Origin: Chara braunii
Lineage: Eukaryota; Streptophyta; Charophyceae; Charales; Characeae
DNA: 40,732 nt
Direction: 5' to 3'
Assembly (NCBI GenBank): GCA_003427395.1
Contig: BFEA01000884.1
Span: 84,566 to 125,297 of the forward strand
This document shows, piece by piece, positions 30,549 to 40,684 of this stretch; position 1 is the first letter of the stretch, and the number at the start of each line of letters is the position of its first letter. The position numbers and the translations under genes were made by a program. The notes beneath the pieces were generated by a model. That model searched no databases, was not told the DNA's origin, and was given only the letters and a program-made list of their open reading frames with translations.

Positions 30549-30559
30549 CTCTGGTACCA
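30549..30559 (-). promoter_or_regulatory. Primer-binding site of element 2
   Basis: The minus strand reads TGGTACCAGAG two bases after the LTR end (...CATAACA). This differs by one base from the initiator-Met tRNA primer site TGGTATCAGAG common in plant LTR elements. Confidence 0.7.
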
Positions 30560-30561
30560 AC

Positions 30562-31724
30562 TGTTATGAACCTAGTTGCTTGTTGTCATAAGACCAACAC
30601 TAACTCGCATAGACTTCCAGGTATGCCCATACATACACAAAAGGAAGGGGAGAGGATGGGAGTATCACACTGCACAGGGAGAGAGAAACACAATGGAAGA
30701 CTTAACCATGTGGTATGATAGAGTACACTGAAAGTGTGAATCGGTCCACAGAATCCTCACAACCAGTCACAAAGGAAAGTCGAGTAGATCACATCCAGAA
30801 AACAATGAAGCAAAGATAGTCCACACACAGTACCAATACTGTTTATTAAACTCAAAATATCTTTTTGTCAGAATAGCCCCAGCACCATGGTGTGCTGCTC
30901 AGCAATGAGCAGCGCTTCTTCCCCCAACCCTGAATAACCGCTATCACTACCCCTGAGCCCCCAAAACAACAAGCGCCACCTAGATCCTGCCTCCAGAGGG
31001 AAGCGCAACCAGGAAACAGGCCTTTGAGGCCAAGCGCCTCTCAAAGGATGAAGACGAAGACCAGCGCCACAGTCTCTGATGAAGATGGAGTGCCAAACGG
31101 CCTCCCAGGTGAAGAGATCTTCAGCAGCGCCACCTCTCCTGACAAAGATGCTCTCTGAGGATGCAACCTGCAGCTATGGCTGCAGCGCCACTACCCTGAA
31201 ACCCTACTACTGAGGAGGGTTTAGCAGGGCACCAACTTCTCCTGCTCCCAGCAGACCTCAGATAGCCCAGACCTCTAGACAACCCCGCGTGCTGTCGCAG
31301 AACAGCGAAGGTCCCAGCTATGGCCGATGCTTCGAGGGTCTGGCTATGTCTGTCTCCTTCAATGCTGATGCTGTACCACTCCAGTTCATGCGTTGCATCC
31401 CCGCGATGTGCACGGTACCTACTGCAAAAGGTCCTGAACAGACTTCCCAATTCTATTCATTGTCTACCCTAGCCTAGACACGACCTAGACCGGACTGACT
31501 GGACTGACCGGTACCATTTCGGTTTCGGCCTCTAGGGCCTCTCCCTACCCGGCCCGGCTATAGGCTATAGGACCAGTCTAACAGCATAGGCCCGTAGGCC
31601 CGTCTGTCCTAGTTGTAGCCCGGGTCTGATACTCGTGGTAAGGGTAGCTGTAGGAAATTCAAGTTAGTGCGGGCCTGAAATTTTTCCGAATTTACCGATA
31701 TGTACCTCACGAATTTCCCCAACA
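30562..31724 (-). repeat. 5' LTR of element 2
   Basis: On the minus strand it begins TGTTGGGGAAATTCGTGAGG (at 31724) and ends ...GGTTCATAACA (at 30562), giving TG/CA ends with TGTT/AACA inverted termini. The primer site follows directly. A canonical AATAAA lies on the minus strand at 30842-30847. Length is 1163 bp. The centre has recurring AGCGCCAC motifs. The 109-codon minus frame at 31121-31450 lies inside the LTR and is not considered a gene. Confidence 0.7.
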
Positions 31725-33785
31725 GGCAGATATCTCCGGTTAGCCCTCAGCGAAACAAAATCGCGAATCTAACCTACCTATGTTACAGCGTCGGTGGGAC
31801 GAGCAGCAGCCCACAGAATCAGCAAGTCATTGCATGGTGGTGGTCTGCAGGGTTATGAGGCTGGGCGCTGTTGTGCTGGACTGAGGCCCATAGCCAGAAG
31901 TGGACAGGATGATGACGGAGGGAGGAGGAGGACTCCGGAGGCTTGTAGAAGCCATGATTTCAGTTTGTTCAAGGTTGTTTACACTCCGTTGAGACTCTTG
32001 GGTCCTTTGTGACATTGATTGAAGTTGACAGAGACGGGGACTATGAATTGAGTTTTCATTCAATTCTATCTGAGTTTTGAGCTTCCTGTATGCATATCTC
32101 AGTCCGGTTTGGTGTGGATTTCCTATCCAAGTCTTCTTTGGCATTTTGCATGTGTATGGAAACATGTTGATGCTCTGTTGGATAGTGTTTCGGTCAGTCA
32201 CCTAACAATTCTTGCTTCATTACTTTCTCCCGGTTCCCCCTTGATCTGTGTGCTCAGTCAGTATGCCGTATAGCTTATAATTTTATTTTTTTTTGTAAGA
32301 AAAATTGCCCCATCTATTCTGTGGGGAAACAGTCAGGTTGCTTTTCACTGGCAAGCATACACTCAAGAACTGATAGAAAGGTGGGCGAAAAAGGAGACCA
32401 GAGCAGCGCAGCCTAGTCCCCCGCGGTCTGAGACACCTTCAGGGGGGGGATTGCAGGGTTGAGGCAGCAGTCCAAGTCGCCCGTCAATTAATGGACCCCA
32501 AAGCGGCCGGGAAACTTCCATTCAGTGCGCAGACACTCACAATGAGGTCCACGTGGGGGGGGCAAGGGGGCTCCCTGCACCAACCCTGCAGTCACTAGGC
32601 TGGTCCCGCTAACTGCCAAACCATCCAAAGAAAAAATCATCAGCTTAGATGTCAATGGGGTACATTTGAGCGTTTCGGGGTCTAGGGGCTCAGGTCTGTT
32701 TTAGCATTCAGTATCCAGAGTTTAGGGTTTAGCATTCATGGATGGGCGGTACTCACAGTGGAATGCTGATCTGTCCTGGCATGGCATTCTCAAGCATAAG
32801 GAAGGTCCACCCCTTCACACTTTGCCTCTTGGTCTTTGCTTTCCAGTGTTTGAGCTCAAAAAATACAACTGCATTCCATTCCATGCAGAAGAAATTAGAG
32901 CAGCGGGGTGGGGTATGAGAAAAAGTGAAAAGGTCGGAAGGGGAGGTGGCAGGTGTAAGGGAGAGGAGATGGGGGAGAAGGTGGGAGTGGGGATTTCGCA
33001 TGTCATCCGGAAACGTTTGAGGTTAGCAAGAGCTGTATTCAAGGGAACCGTATTGGAGAAAAACAATTGACAAGCACAATGAGCTGGAGTGACCAGCCTG
33101 CATATAGGCACCAGACAATTAGCAAAAGTGTGAAAGCCATGATCATGACAGCAGAAGAACTGACAGTGGTGAAGTCTCTTGATGATGAAAATCACTCTTC
33201 TCGCCTAACATCAATTGCAATCAGACTCGCTTTCTTTTCCACTACGCATTCACGCAAACAGATGGCAAGTCACACTGGCGCTCAGCGCCCACTCAGAGCT
33301 CAGAGATATGGAAGTCGGAAACACAGCTCAGATACATGCTCGCGTCCACAGGCTATGGCGCATCAGCGCCATACAACTCTCTGTTCGTCACTGTGCTCAA
33401 CTCCGCTGTTTACACACACTCAACTCAGGATCACCCTGGATATCCCGCACACGACTCTCTGTATCACACACATCCACACACTACACTCGACTACCACCTA
33501 TGGCGGCTATGACCGCTCCACCCTGCTGGCTATGGCTATACAACCTCTACTCTGCCCACTTCGTCTTCGGGCGCTCTGCAGACCACCTTGCACAAGTCGC
33601 TCAAGCAGCGCTTCCGCATGGCTTATGCAGGAAGGAATGAATGGCTGGGCGCTGCCTCTTGATCTATACTTCTGTAGCTCGTTGGTCTGCCCCTTTCCCA
33701 TGCCCCTGGTGCACACAGTCCCACACGGTACTTTCTTGACTGGACTGTGACTGACTGGGACCGGTACCGCTGACTGCATGGGTTT

Positions 33786-33851
33786 GCACTGCCAACTCGA
33801 TGCAGTCGCACTGCCGACTTGATGCAGTCGCACTGCCGACGTACCGCAGTT
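33786..33851 (+). repeat. 22-bp tandem repeat, three copies
   Basis: Units at 33786, 33808 and 33830, GCACTGCC(A/G)ACT(C/T)GATGCAGTC. The third is diverged in its second half. Confidence 0.85.
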
Positions 33852-33951
33852 GGGCTCACCACTTGCCCACTTGCCTTTGTCTACACGTGAGCAAACTTCG
33901 AAAGGCCACTACTGGGACCTTCCGGAAGTCTGCAGACCTGGCCTTTCAAAT

Positions 33952-34013
33952 ACTGTAGCAGCTACGACCTTGACCTTTCAGGACTGTAGCAGCTACGACC
34001 TTGACCCTTCAGG
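33952..34013 (+). repeat. 31-bp tandem duplication
   Basis: ACTGTAGCAGCTACGACCTT followed by GACC(T/C)TTCAGG at 33952-33982 and 33983-34013, with one difference. A weaker third copy follows. Confidence 0.9.
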
Positions 34014-34112
34014 ACGCCTACAGCTACAACCTCTAGGACTCACTGAGACCTCTATCCAACAGGTCTACAGATCGAACTTCTACAACCTACGGACCTACGA
34101 CATCCTACCAAC

Positions 34113-34226
34113 TGTTGCGAATGCACAGGTCGCGGGTTCAACTCTCGGGGTCGACACAGGTACTGTACATAGGTAACGTAAAGACTGGGGATCAAGCCCT
34201 GGCATCTGCATTCGCTACTGCTAACA
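34113..34226. repeat. 114-bp unit with inverted ends and a B-box-like motif
   Basis: Begins TGTTGCGAATGCA and ends TGCATTCGCTACTGCTAACA. The ends are inverted repeats apart from a seven-base insertion. Inside, CGGGTTCAACTCTCGG matches the Pol III B-box core GTTCAANNC. It lies just past the 3' end of the element 3 pol and a G/C-rich purine run (GGCCGGCGGGAGTG on the minus strand). It may be the start of the element's 3' LTR, or a small separate element. Confidence 0.4.
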
Positions 34227-34280
34227 GGTGAATGCCATTTCACTCCCGCCGGCCTAAATTCGAGGTCCTCCGAGAATAAT

Positions 34281-35187
34281 TCAGTCCAAGACCGGATTTT
34301 TACCCTTCTTCTCTCTCTCGTAGGCTCTAACTACGTCGGGGGCTGTTTCTAGAAGTTCGGTCCTCGTAAACCAGCGGTCGTCCTTGGGTTCCTGATAAGC
34401 AAATCGGACCTTATACTGCTTCTGTGGATGACCTCTACCTCCTATTCTGAATACGTCTTTGCCCACAATGCCCTCAATGTCATACCTTCCATCCATGTCC
34501 AGAGGGATCATGGATCTTCTTGATGGAAATTGTTGGCTTGTGACACACGACAACAACTTTGATGCATGAAACACATGGTAGGTGTGGAGGTGTGCTGGGA
34601 TTTCTATCGTGTAGGACGGCCCATCCTCTCCGCCCTTAACTTCTAGAACCGGCCACGGTCCTCTGTATGCGGGCAGTAGCTTCTGCGAAATGTTCTCCTC
34701 AGGAGCAAATTCTTTGGACTTGACCCAGACAAGGTCGCCTACTTGGAACTTTGACGGGCGACGGTGCTTATTAGCCTGTTCTATCATTTTGTGTTGGGCT
34801 TTCTTGAGGTTCTCAACGACGGTAGCTAACTCCTTCTCGTGCTGCATCGCAAACTCCCTAGTACCGAGCGGTAGCCTATGAATCTGATCCCAGTTAAGTC
34901 CTTCAAACGGTCTGCGTGGTCTAAAGGACTTGTGCAACTCATTGGGAGTACGACAGGTGGCTAAATGCACGCTATTGTTATATGCACTTGCTACCTTGGG
35001 CAACATCTCATCCCAAATGATCTGATCCGGTCTAATATACATGCGCAGAACTTGTTGCAGGATTTTGTTCATTTGCTGAGTCTGACCGTTGGTCTCTGGA
35101 TGACGGCCAGATGACATTAGCAACTTTGACCCATAGACTTTCATCAATTCCTGTCAGTTCTGACCAGTGAACCGAGTGTCTCTATCG
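34281..35187 (-). pseudogene. Integrase C-terminal half with chromodomain-like tail (element 3)
   Basis: Reads from about IPMSIVSDRDTRF (second catalytic Asp) through KVYGSKLLMSSGRHPETNG. The chain then runs to a GPY-like module (LLPAYRGPWPVLEVKGGEDG) and a C-terminal segment (QYKVRFAYQEPKDDRWFTRT, then ELLETAPDVVRAYE) that fits the chromodomain pattern. Chromodomains target such elements to heterochromatin. TGA at 35154-35156 replaces a Trp usual in this family (QN-stop-QEL). The residue 36 positions after the catalytic Asp, where D35E requires Glu, is Gln (CAG, 35076-35078). The junction with the upstream half near 35188-35205 lacks about 14 bases. Confidence 0.85.
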
Positions 35188-36606
35188 CTAACTATAGACA
35201 TCGGAATCCCAATGATCAAAGAACTTATGGATTACTAAATCAGTACGTGCCTCTGCACGCAAAGGAACAAAAACTGCGTATTTGCTAAACCTATCAACTA
35301 TCACCATGACTTGGCTCTTACTGTGACTACTCTTAGCACTAGCATCCATGAAATCAATGGATACTGAGTTGCCAAGCTGATTGGGTGTAGGCAAGGGTCG
35401 AAGAAGACCTAGAGGGGCACGCGTAGTTGTCTTATTTCTCTGACAGACTTTGCAACGGCGAACACACTCTATGCAGTCAGCTTTCATTCCTGGCCAAGTG
35501 TACGCATGCATCAGATTGGCTAGAGTCTTTTGCCAACTAAAATGTCCCTCTGTGTCGTGGCATTCCCCTAGGATTAAACTACGGATCTCCGCGCTATTAG
35601 GAATGCACAGATGGTCTGCTACTCCGGTCTTCTCGAACTGTAACCCCTCTGTAGTGCGGTAATGTGGTTCGGTTTTTGGGGCCTCCTTAACTTTCCTGAG
35701 GAGGTCACCATAAATATGGTCCTGTGCATACGCCTGTCTTACTTTCTCTTGCAGGTTTGTCCCTAAATCCAGGTAGTGAACTATAGCTCCAAAGTAGTCT
35801 GATCTCCTACTTAGAGTATCCGCAACTACATTGTACTTGCCTTTGATAAGCTTGAGCTCAAAGTCATACTTGTTTATTTTAGCGGCCCACCTAGTCAACT
35901 TAGGTGTCATCTTGGCCTGCGTCTTCAGCCACCTAAGGGTCTCATGGTCTGAATAAACCTTGAAGTGCTTTCCAAGCAGGTAATGCTTCAAGTGCTCCAA
36001 AGCTTGCCTGAGAGCGTAGAGTTCTCTCTCGTAAGTCGAGGTAGCTACCTTCTCTGAGGGCATCCTCGCAGACATGAACTCTACGGGTCTATAGCCATTG
36101 TCGTCGTCCTGCTGCAACACGACGCCTATACCATACTGACTCGAGTTCGTGGTGACGACGAATGGCAAGGACGGATCTGCTACCTCGAGGACAGGGTACT
36201 CTATCAGCGCACGTTTTAACTTCTTAAGCGCGGATGTACAATATTTGTCCCACGTCCAGATCGCTTCTTTCTTTAGCAACCTGCGAAGGAGAGCGGCGAT
36301 AGTATAAAAGTTCCTCACAAACTTTCTATAGTAGTTAGCTAGGCCTAAGAACGACCGCAATTCTGTCAGTGTGCAGGGCGTCGGCCAATCTCGAATCACC
36401 ACTATCTTGCTGTCCTCAGGCTTAATCCCATTTCCATCTAAAACGTGGCCCAAATACAAAACTTGTGTGTTGGCCCACGTGCACTTCTTCGCATTGATCT
36501 TGAAGTTAGCCTCTCTCAGCTTTTCCAAGACCTGCCTCAAATGACCTTGATGCCCTTGGAGGGTCCTACTGAAAACTAAGATATCGTCTAAATAAATACG
36601 ACGCAT
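35188..36606 (-). pseudogene. RT palm/thumb, RNase H and integrase N-terminal half (element 3)
   Basis: A 472-codon open frame. It has [20 protein letters not shown] (RT catalytic box), YLGHVLDGNGIKPEDSK and RSFLGLANYYRKFVRNF. RNase H then reads FVVTTNSSQYGIGVVLQQ. The usual first catalytic Asp (TTDAS) is Asn here (AAC, 36145-36147), while YERELYALRQAL and YSDHETLRWL keep the next acidic residues. The integrase zinc finger is CHDTEGHFSWQ ... CKVCQRNK, and the first core Asp is in SIDFMDAS. The frame ends early in HWDSDVYS because of the deletion described for the downstream half. At its start it is out of frame with the RT fingers by one base near 36600. Confidence 0.85.
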
Positions 36607-37097
36607 CTATCTAACCAAGGTCTAAACACATCATTCATACAACGCTGAAATGTGGCCGGCGCATTGGTCAGTCCAAAGGGCATCACTATGAACTCATAAT
36701 GCCCATATTTAGTCCGGAAGGCAGTCTTGTACTGGTCATCAGGATGAACCTCTATCTGATGATACCCGTACTTCAAATCTATCTTCGAAAAATATTTGCA
36801 GCCCTGCACCCGATCTAAGAGATTGTCTATCCTAGACAACGGTTCAGCATTCTTTACCGTAATAGCATTTAGACCCCTATAATCTGTACACATATGTTAC
36901 TCTCCCTCCTTTTGGGGGACAAATAACACTAGTGCTCCAAAAGGAGGCGAACTGAGTCTAATCCAACCCGTTTGGAGGAGCTCATCCAACTGCTTGCGCA
37001 ACTCCTCTAACTCCCTTGGGGACATCCTATAAACTTCTCCCTTAGGAGTCCTACTGCCAGGCTCTATCTCTATACGGTGCTGGATCGGTCGCGGCAC
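36588..37097 (-). pseudogene. Reverse transcriptase fingers and motif A/B (element 3)
   Basis: PRPIQHRIEIEPGSRTPKGE, ELRKQLDELLQTGWIR, then TAA at 36897-36899 (between KEGE and [13 protein letters not shown], same frame on both sides). Then [20 protein letters not shown] (motif A Asp kept), [20 protein letters not shown] and [19 protein letters not shown]. It loses frame just before YLDD. Together with the next segment it made one RT. Confidence 0.85.
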
Positions 37098-37758
37098 AAT
37101 CCTGTCGGCGGCTTTGCTAAGTCCTTAAACTCTTCCAGCAGCTTGGCAATGGTTGGGTCCATTGGCTCATCTTTTCTAGGCTCAGTGACAGGCCTCACGT
37201 AGGCTACGAAGTCCTGCTCCTCTAATTGTTCCTTTCTCACTAACCACGCAAACGCGGGAGCACTGAGACAGCAATGTGCCAGGGAGTTGTCTACCCCTAA
37301 CACATGGAACAGGCGGGCAATCTTGACCTCGCCTGGCGGACTAGGGATCCTACACTCATGCTCTCTTAAGTGGAGTGTGGCCCCTGCTGCCTCTCCCCAG
37401 TCCATACCTAGGACTATATCGAAAGGGAGGTTGTCTTCTACGAGGAGAGTCAGGGAATGGAGAACTTTTTCCACCTTCCCATCCTTTTCTAGGCGAAGAT
37501 ACACCTGGACTCCCTCTACATAGTCCTCGACACGCATCGTGCAATTGTCTGCGAGGACACTGACTATGGGTCTTCCAATTTCTGGACTTTCAAACCTAGC
37601 CTTAGTTTCTTCAACGCTCTACGGCTGATGTAGCTACGGGTAGCCCCTGTATCTATGAGGTCCCCCACTCTACTCTTGAACACTTTTAAATGTACTAAAA
37701 CTAGTTGTCCCTTACTCTCTTTCTTCATTTTGGCCCAGATCGGCATCCTCTCCTTCAA
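37070..37758 (-). pseudogene. Retropepsin-type protease and RT linker (element 3)
   Basis: Active-site loop DLIDTGATRSYIS with an intact D-T-G. The domain continues in a frame shifted by one base near 37567 (after KLEDP), with EDNLPFDIVLGMDWGEAAGA, the usual C-terminal half. A linker follows (FVAYVRPVTEPRKDEPMDPT). A second one-base loss near 37100 displaces the RT start. Two frameshifts; catalytic motif intact. Confidence 0.8.
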
Positions 37759-37989
37759 TTCTTATGCCAATCCGGTAAGGGAAGTGCCTAGAGAGACTCT
37801 AACACAGGCAGTTTCTGGACAGCTAACTAGGCACTGGCCTGCAACCTCTGCCATAGGCTCATGTGGTGTGGGAGTTTCGTGGTGGTGCGCGCACACTTCC
37901 CCACATGGCCTAGTGGTAGGGGCAGTTACGACCCCTACCGACGGCTGCCTTTTGACCTTTGGGCAGCGAAACGGGTTTCCCGATACTTT

Positions 37990-39923
37990 GGACAATATTT
38001 AATGATATGGGCAGGGTCACCGCAGTAAAGGCACTGCCCCTGGTCCATACGTTGTTGCCACACTCTCTGGTCCAAGCCCAAATTTTTCCAAGGCCGGCCC
38101 TGTGGCCAACCTGGGTGCCAACCTCCTCTCCTCTGAGGTGATCCTCCACCTCTTCGCTGTAGGGATCGACTGGGACCCGAACGATTCGGCAGGGGACCTT
38201 GACCCCTACCTCCCTCTTGGCGGTTCTTTTGGCCGCCAACCCCCTGTGCACCTGGACCTCGACGTCCCGTGGCCCGGCCCCCTTGACCTTGGCCTCCTCC
38301 TCTACCTTGCAGCCTCCCTCCAGCCGCGACAGCAGCGTACGTCCTCCCCTGACCTACACTACTGCCATCCTCCTCTAGCCCCCACTCAATCTGACTCTAT
38401 GGGACTTCATCTGTACCACCCTCATCTAAAGTAAGGATCAGATGATCCTTGGCCCTAACCTGACCCGAGAGGGTACGTCCTTTTCACTTTTTTCCTTTAT
38501 CCAAATCCTTGTGCCAGAAAGTGGAAACTGGCATGGATTTTGCCTCAAACAGAACCACTTCTCTACTTAACGCATCATACGTAATGTGGGCCTGTTCGGT
38601 CTTTTCAAGGAAATGCCATCGCAGGGGCTCTGACATGGCACGATAAAATAAGTTAACTAACTGGGTCTCAGTGACCCCGTGGTCTGGGACGGCTACTAGG
38701 CCATCCATCACTGGCTTGAGTGCTCTTGCACTCTTCCACTGCCTAGAGTGGATCGTTTGCAGCTTATCAGAGGCCCTGACGCCTCTCGTGGCGTCAGCGA
38801 ACCTCACTCTTAGGAGTTTGAAGAAACGAGGAAGGGGGGTAATTTTGGAATATGCAACCATGTTGTTCTCACAACTGGCTACTCGCGCGAGGGACCTGGC
38901 AAAACTAGCCGCTTCATCCTTCAAGGCATGGAAGGCTACGAGGATTTGTTCCTCAGGTAAAATATGTTGTAAATATACATAGTTGTTGACGCTAGCCTCC
39001 CAATTATCAAAATTCTCCTCCTTTTTCCCGCCATAAGAGTCAGGGAATTTGAGCTTAACAGGCTCTTTACAGGTACGACCCTCACTCTCTGACGCGGCTA
39101 CTACTTTGGCGCCCTCAATGACGCCTGCACAAAATTTCTTTGCGCCTTCCTTCAGTCTCCTCACTTCGGTCCCAACGTGAGTCGCTACGTCGCGCGCAAA
39201 CTCTCGAAACCCGGTCCGAATGGAATGGAGGGCCATGTCTTGGCCCCTAACAGACTGATGATGTTCAATCCAGGCACGGCCTAGGAGCTCAATGCTCCCA
39301 AGGATCTTGTCCAACTTAGCCTGTATGTCAGGCTGGGCCTCTACCTCTTGCCTACATGAATGCAAGCTTTCCACTTCCCTGGCCATCCGGTTAGCCTCCT
39401 CCATCCTCTTCTTCTTCTCTCTCGCCAGGTGTAATTTCCACTCCAACTTTTTCTCATTTTCTATCGTCTGGCATTCCAGGGGATCACTCACTGCTTCGAT
39501 CTCCCTTGGTGCTGCTTCCTTCTCCTCCTGAGGCACATACAACATCACCTCCTGAGCCACCCATTTTGATATCTTCTTCTCCACCCACATGTCATCCTGC
39601 TTCGTGCCACTGCTCGCTCCTCTTTCTCCCATACGCCTCCTTTCGAGGGCATGTTCTTCTTCTTCTAGCTGCTCCTCCTCTATCTCTTCCTCTTTTACTG
39701 CAGCCCTCATCTTATCTTCCTCCTCCTGTTGTACTCTCCTTATCTCCTCCTCCAACTTTTTCTTCTTCGCCGCCTGCTCCTCCGCTATTATCTTTAACTT
39801 CGCTTGCTGAAGGAGCTCCTTTTTCTCCCTTTTCTCTTTTCTCTCTCTTAAAATGGCGGCGGCTTGCTCCTCTTGAGCGTGGGTGTAAGGGGTAGTACTC
39901 TTCCCACTACGGGTATCAACCAT
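37990..39923 (-). pseudogene. gag: Gag with coiled-coil N-terminus and zinc knuckle (element 3)
   Basis: I place the start at ATG 39923 (MVDTRSGKSTTPYTHAQEEQ), not the in-frame 39956. Residues ~15-200 are Glu/Lys/Arg-rich with coiled-coil character (REKKELLQQAKLKIIAEEQA and similar). The capsid-like part has EPVKLKFPDSYGGKKEENFD, NWEASVNNYVYLQHI, FADATRGVRASDKLQ and LVNLFYRAMSEPLRWHFLEK. TGA at 38484-38486 ends the frame after DLDKGKK, probably TGG to TGA. The same frame reaches, after a Gly/Arg/Gln-rich stretch, an intact CX2CX4HX4C knuckle at 37992-38033 (C-LY-C-GDPA-H-IIKY-C). The product would coat element RNA. Confidence 0.85.
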
Positions 39924-40479
39924 GGTGTCAGGTGTACAACTGGACAATAGTTCCACTCCTCACCACTCAGACTTCTACCCCCTAACTGACTCAACCGATG
40001 GACCACAGAATCCGGATAGGATCCTGTCAACTAGGGTCACTAACCTAAAGTATGGCTGTCACTGCAGGACTCACTGCTGATCAGGAGGCATTTAAGGAGA
40101 TCCCCCGTAACTCCTCAGGAATTATTTAACGTCGCAGACAGGACGACGCGATCAGCAAGTCCTCTCAAGACTTAGACGGCCCGTTGTGCAGCCCACAGCT
40201 CGGATTTTGGGCCTACCGTGCCACACCAAGAAGGCCGCCGGTCAGTACCGGTCCTTGGGAGGGTTCGTGTCCTCCGGGACAGTCGAGTCGTCAGACACAG
40301 TCCTTAGCCCTACTCAGCCCGTGTGGGTTGGGTCAACAAGGCCCTATTCTTCATACACAGAGTTCCTACACCTGGACAGAAGAGACTCGATGCAGAAAGA
40401 AGAGACAAACAGACTCAGCAAGTACCACCGGGTGTGTGCACATCCATAGAGCGAGGAGATAGGCTGAAGACTTGGCGAG
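39924..40479 (-). other. 5' leader / R-U5 region of element 3
   Basis: About 550 bases between the gag start and the TATA-like box, with no plausible ORF. I could not fix the LTR end or a primer site. Confidence 0.4.
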
Positions 40480-40485
40480 AATATA
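40480..40485 (-). promoter_or_regulatory. TATA-like box of element 3
   Basis: The minus strand reads TATATT within GTTGGTATATTCTCGCC, between the TTGACC array and the leader. It is well placed to direct transcription toward gag. It is a weak match. Confidence 0.35.
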
Positions 40486-40498
40486 CCAACTCCAGGTT

Positions 40499-40684
40499 GG
40501 TCAAACTGACGGTCAGCAGGTCCGGTCAACGCTTGGTCAACGCTTAGTGAACGCCGGTCTGCACCTTGGTCAACGCCGCGGTCAACCCCCGGTCAACCCC
40601 CGGTCAACCCCCGGTCAACTCCCGGTCAACTCCCAGTTGACTCCTGTCAACTCCCGGTCAACTGCGGTCAACTCTTGGTCAACA
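40499..40684 (-). promoter_or_regulatory. Phased array of TTGACC (W-box-type) sites
   Basis: On the minus strand TTGACC occurs 12 times and TTGACA once (plus-strand GGTCAA and TGTCAA). One TTGACT lies on the plus strand near 40637. In the core, starts are exactly 11 bases apart: 40580, 40591, 40602, 40613, 40624, with neighbours at 40656, 40666 and 40677. TTGAC(C/T) is the core bound by WRKY transcription factors. The array is upstream of the element 3 TATA-like box. Confidence 0.6.

Larger units (their letters stand above)
25954..31724 (-). mobile_element. Ty3/gypsy element 2, 3' part displaced by element 1
   Basis: Reading on the minus strand: 5' LTR (31724-30562), primer site, leader, gag (from 29081), protease, and RT up to 25954, where it meets the LTR of element 1 in mid-domain. 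RNase H, integrase and 3' LTR are missing from the window. If element 1 is an insertion they should resume to the left of position 1. The right flank after the LTR is GGCAG (31725-31729), the candidate target duplication. Confidence 0.75.
31725..34112. other. Unassigned interval between elements 2 and 3
   Basis: No frame here shows a recognisable domain, including the 227-codon one at 33067-33750 (+), which is Thr/His/Ser-rich and random-looking. A T8 run lies near 32288. GGACTGACTGG...ACCGGTACC-like strings near 33735-33770 resemble a stretch at 31495-31515 inside the LTR of element 2, so part may be old LTR debris. Confidence 0.4.
34281..40684 (-). mobile_element. Ty3/gypsy chromovirus-like element 3
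   Basis: Minus-strand order: upstream regulatory region with W-box-type array and TATA-like box, leader, gag (39923), protease, RT, RNase H, integrase with chromodomain-like tail (ending 34281). Protein sequence throughout is what I associate with Chara Ty3 elements. It is broken by at least three in-frame stops and four frameshifts or deletions. No complete 3' LTR is present: the TTGACC array of the upstream region does not recur to the left of 34281. Confidence 0.8.

Noticed and set aside
31121-31450. Minus-strand ORF inside the element 2 LTR
   Set aside because: Lies within a defined LTR and has no recognisable domain.
32715-32740. Interstitial telomere repeat (TTTAGGG)
   Set aside because: Only about one and a half units are present.
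33067-33750. 227-codon ORF between elements 2 and 3
   Set aside because: Thr/His/Ser-rich, overlaps another frame of similar openness, and shows no domain or repeat; likely chance.
34130-34160. tRNA gene at the GGTTCAA motif
   Set aside because: A B-box-like core is present, but there is no A box, anticodon arm or acceptor stem.
2065-38486. Alternative genetic code with TGA as Trp
   Set aside because: TGG is used freely in the same ORFs, TAG and TAA stops and frameshifts occur too, and Chara-like nuclear genes use the standard code.
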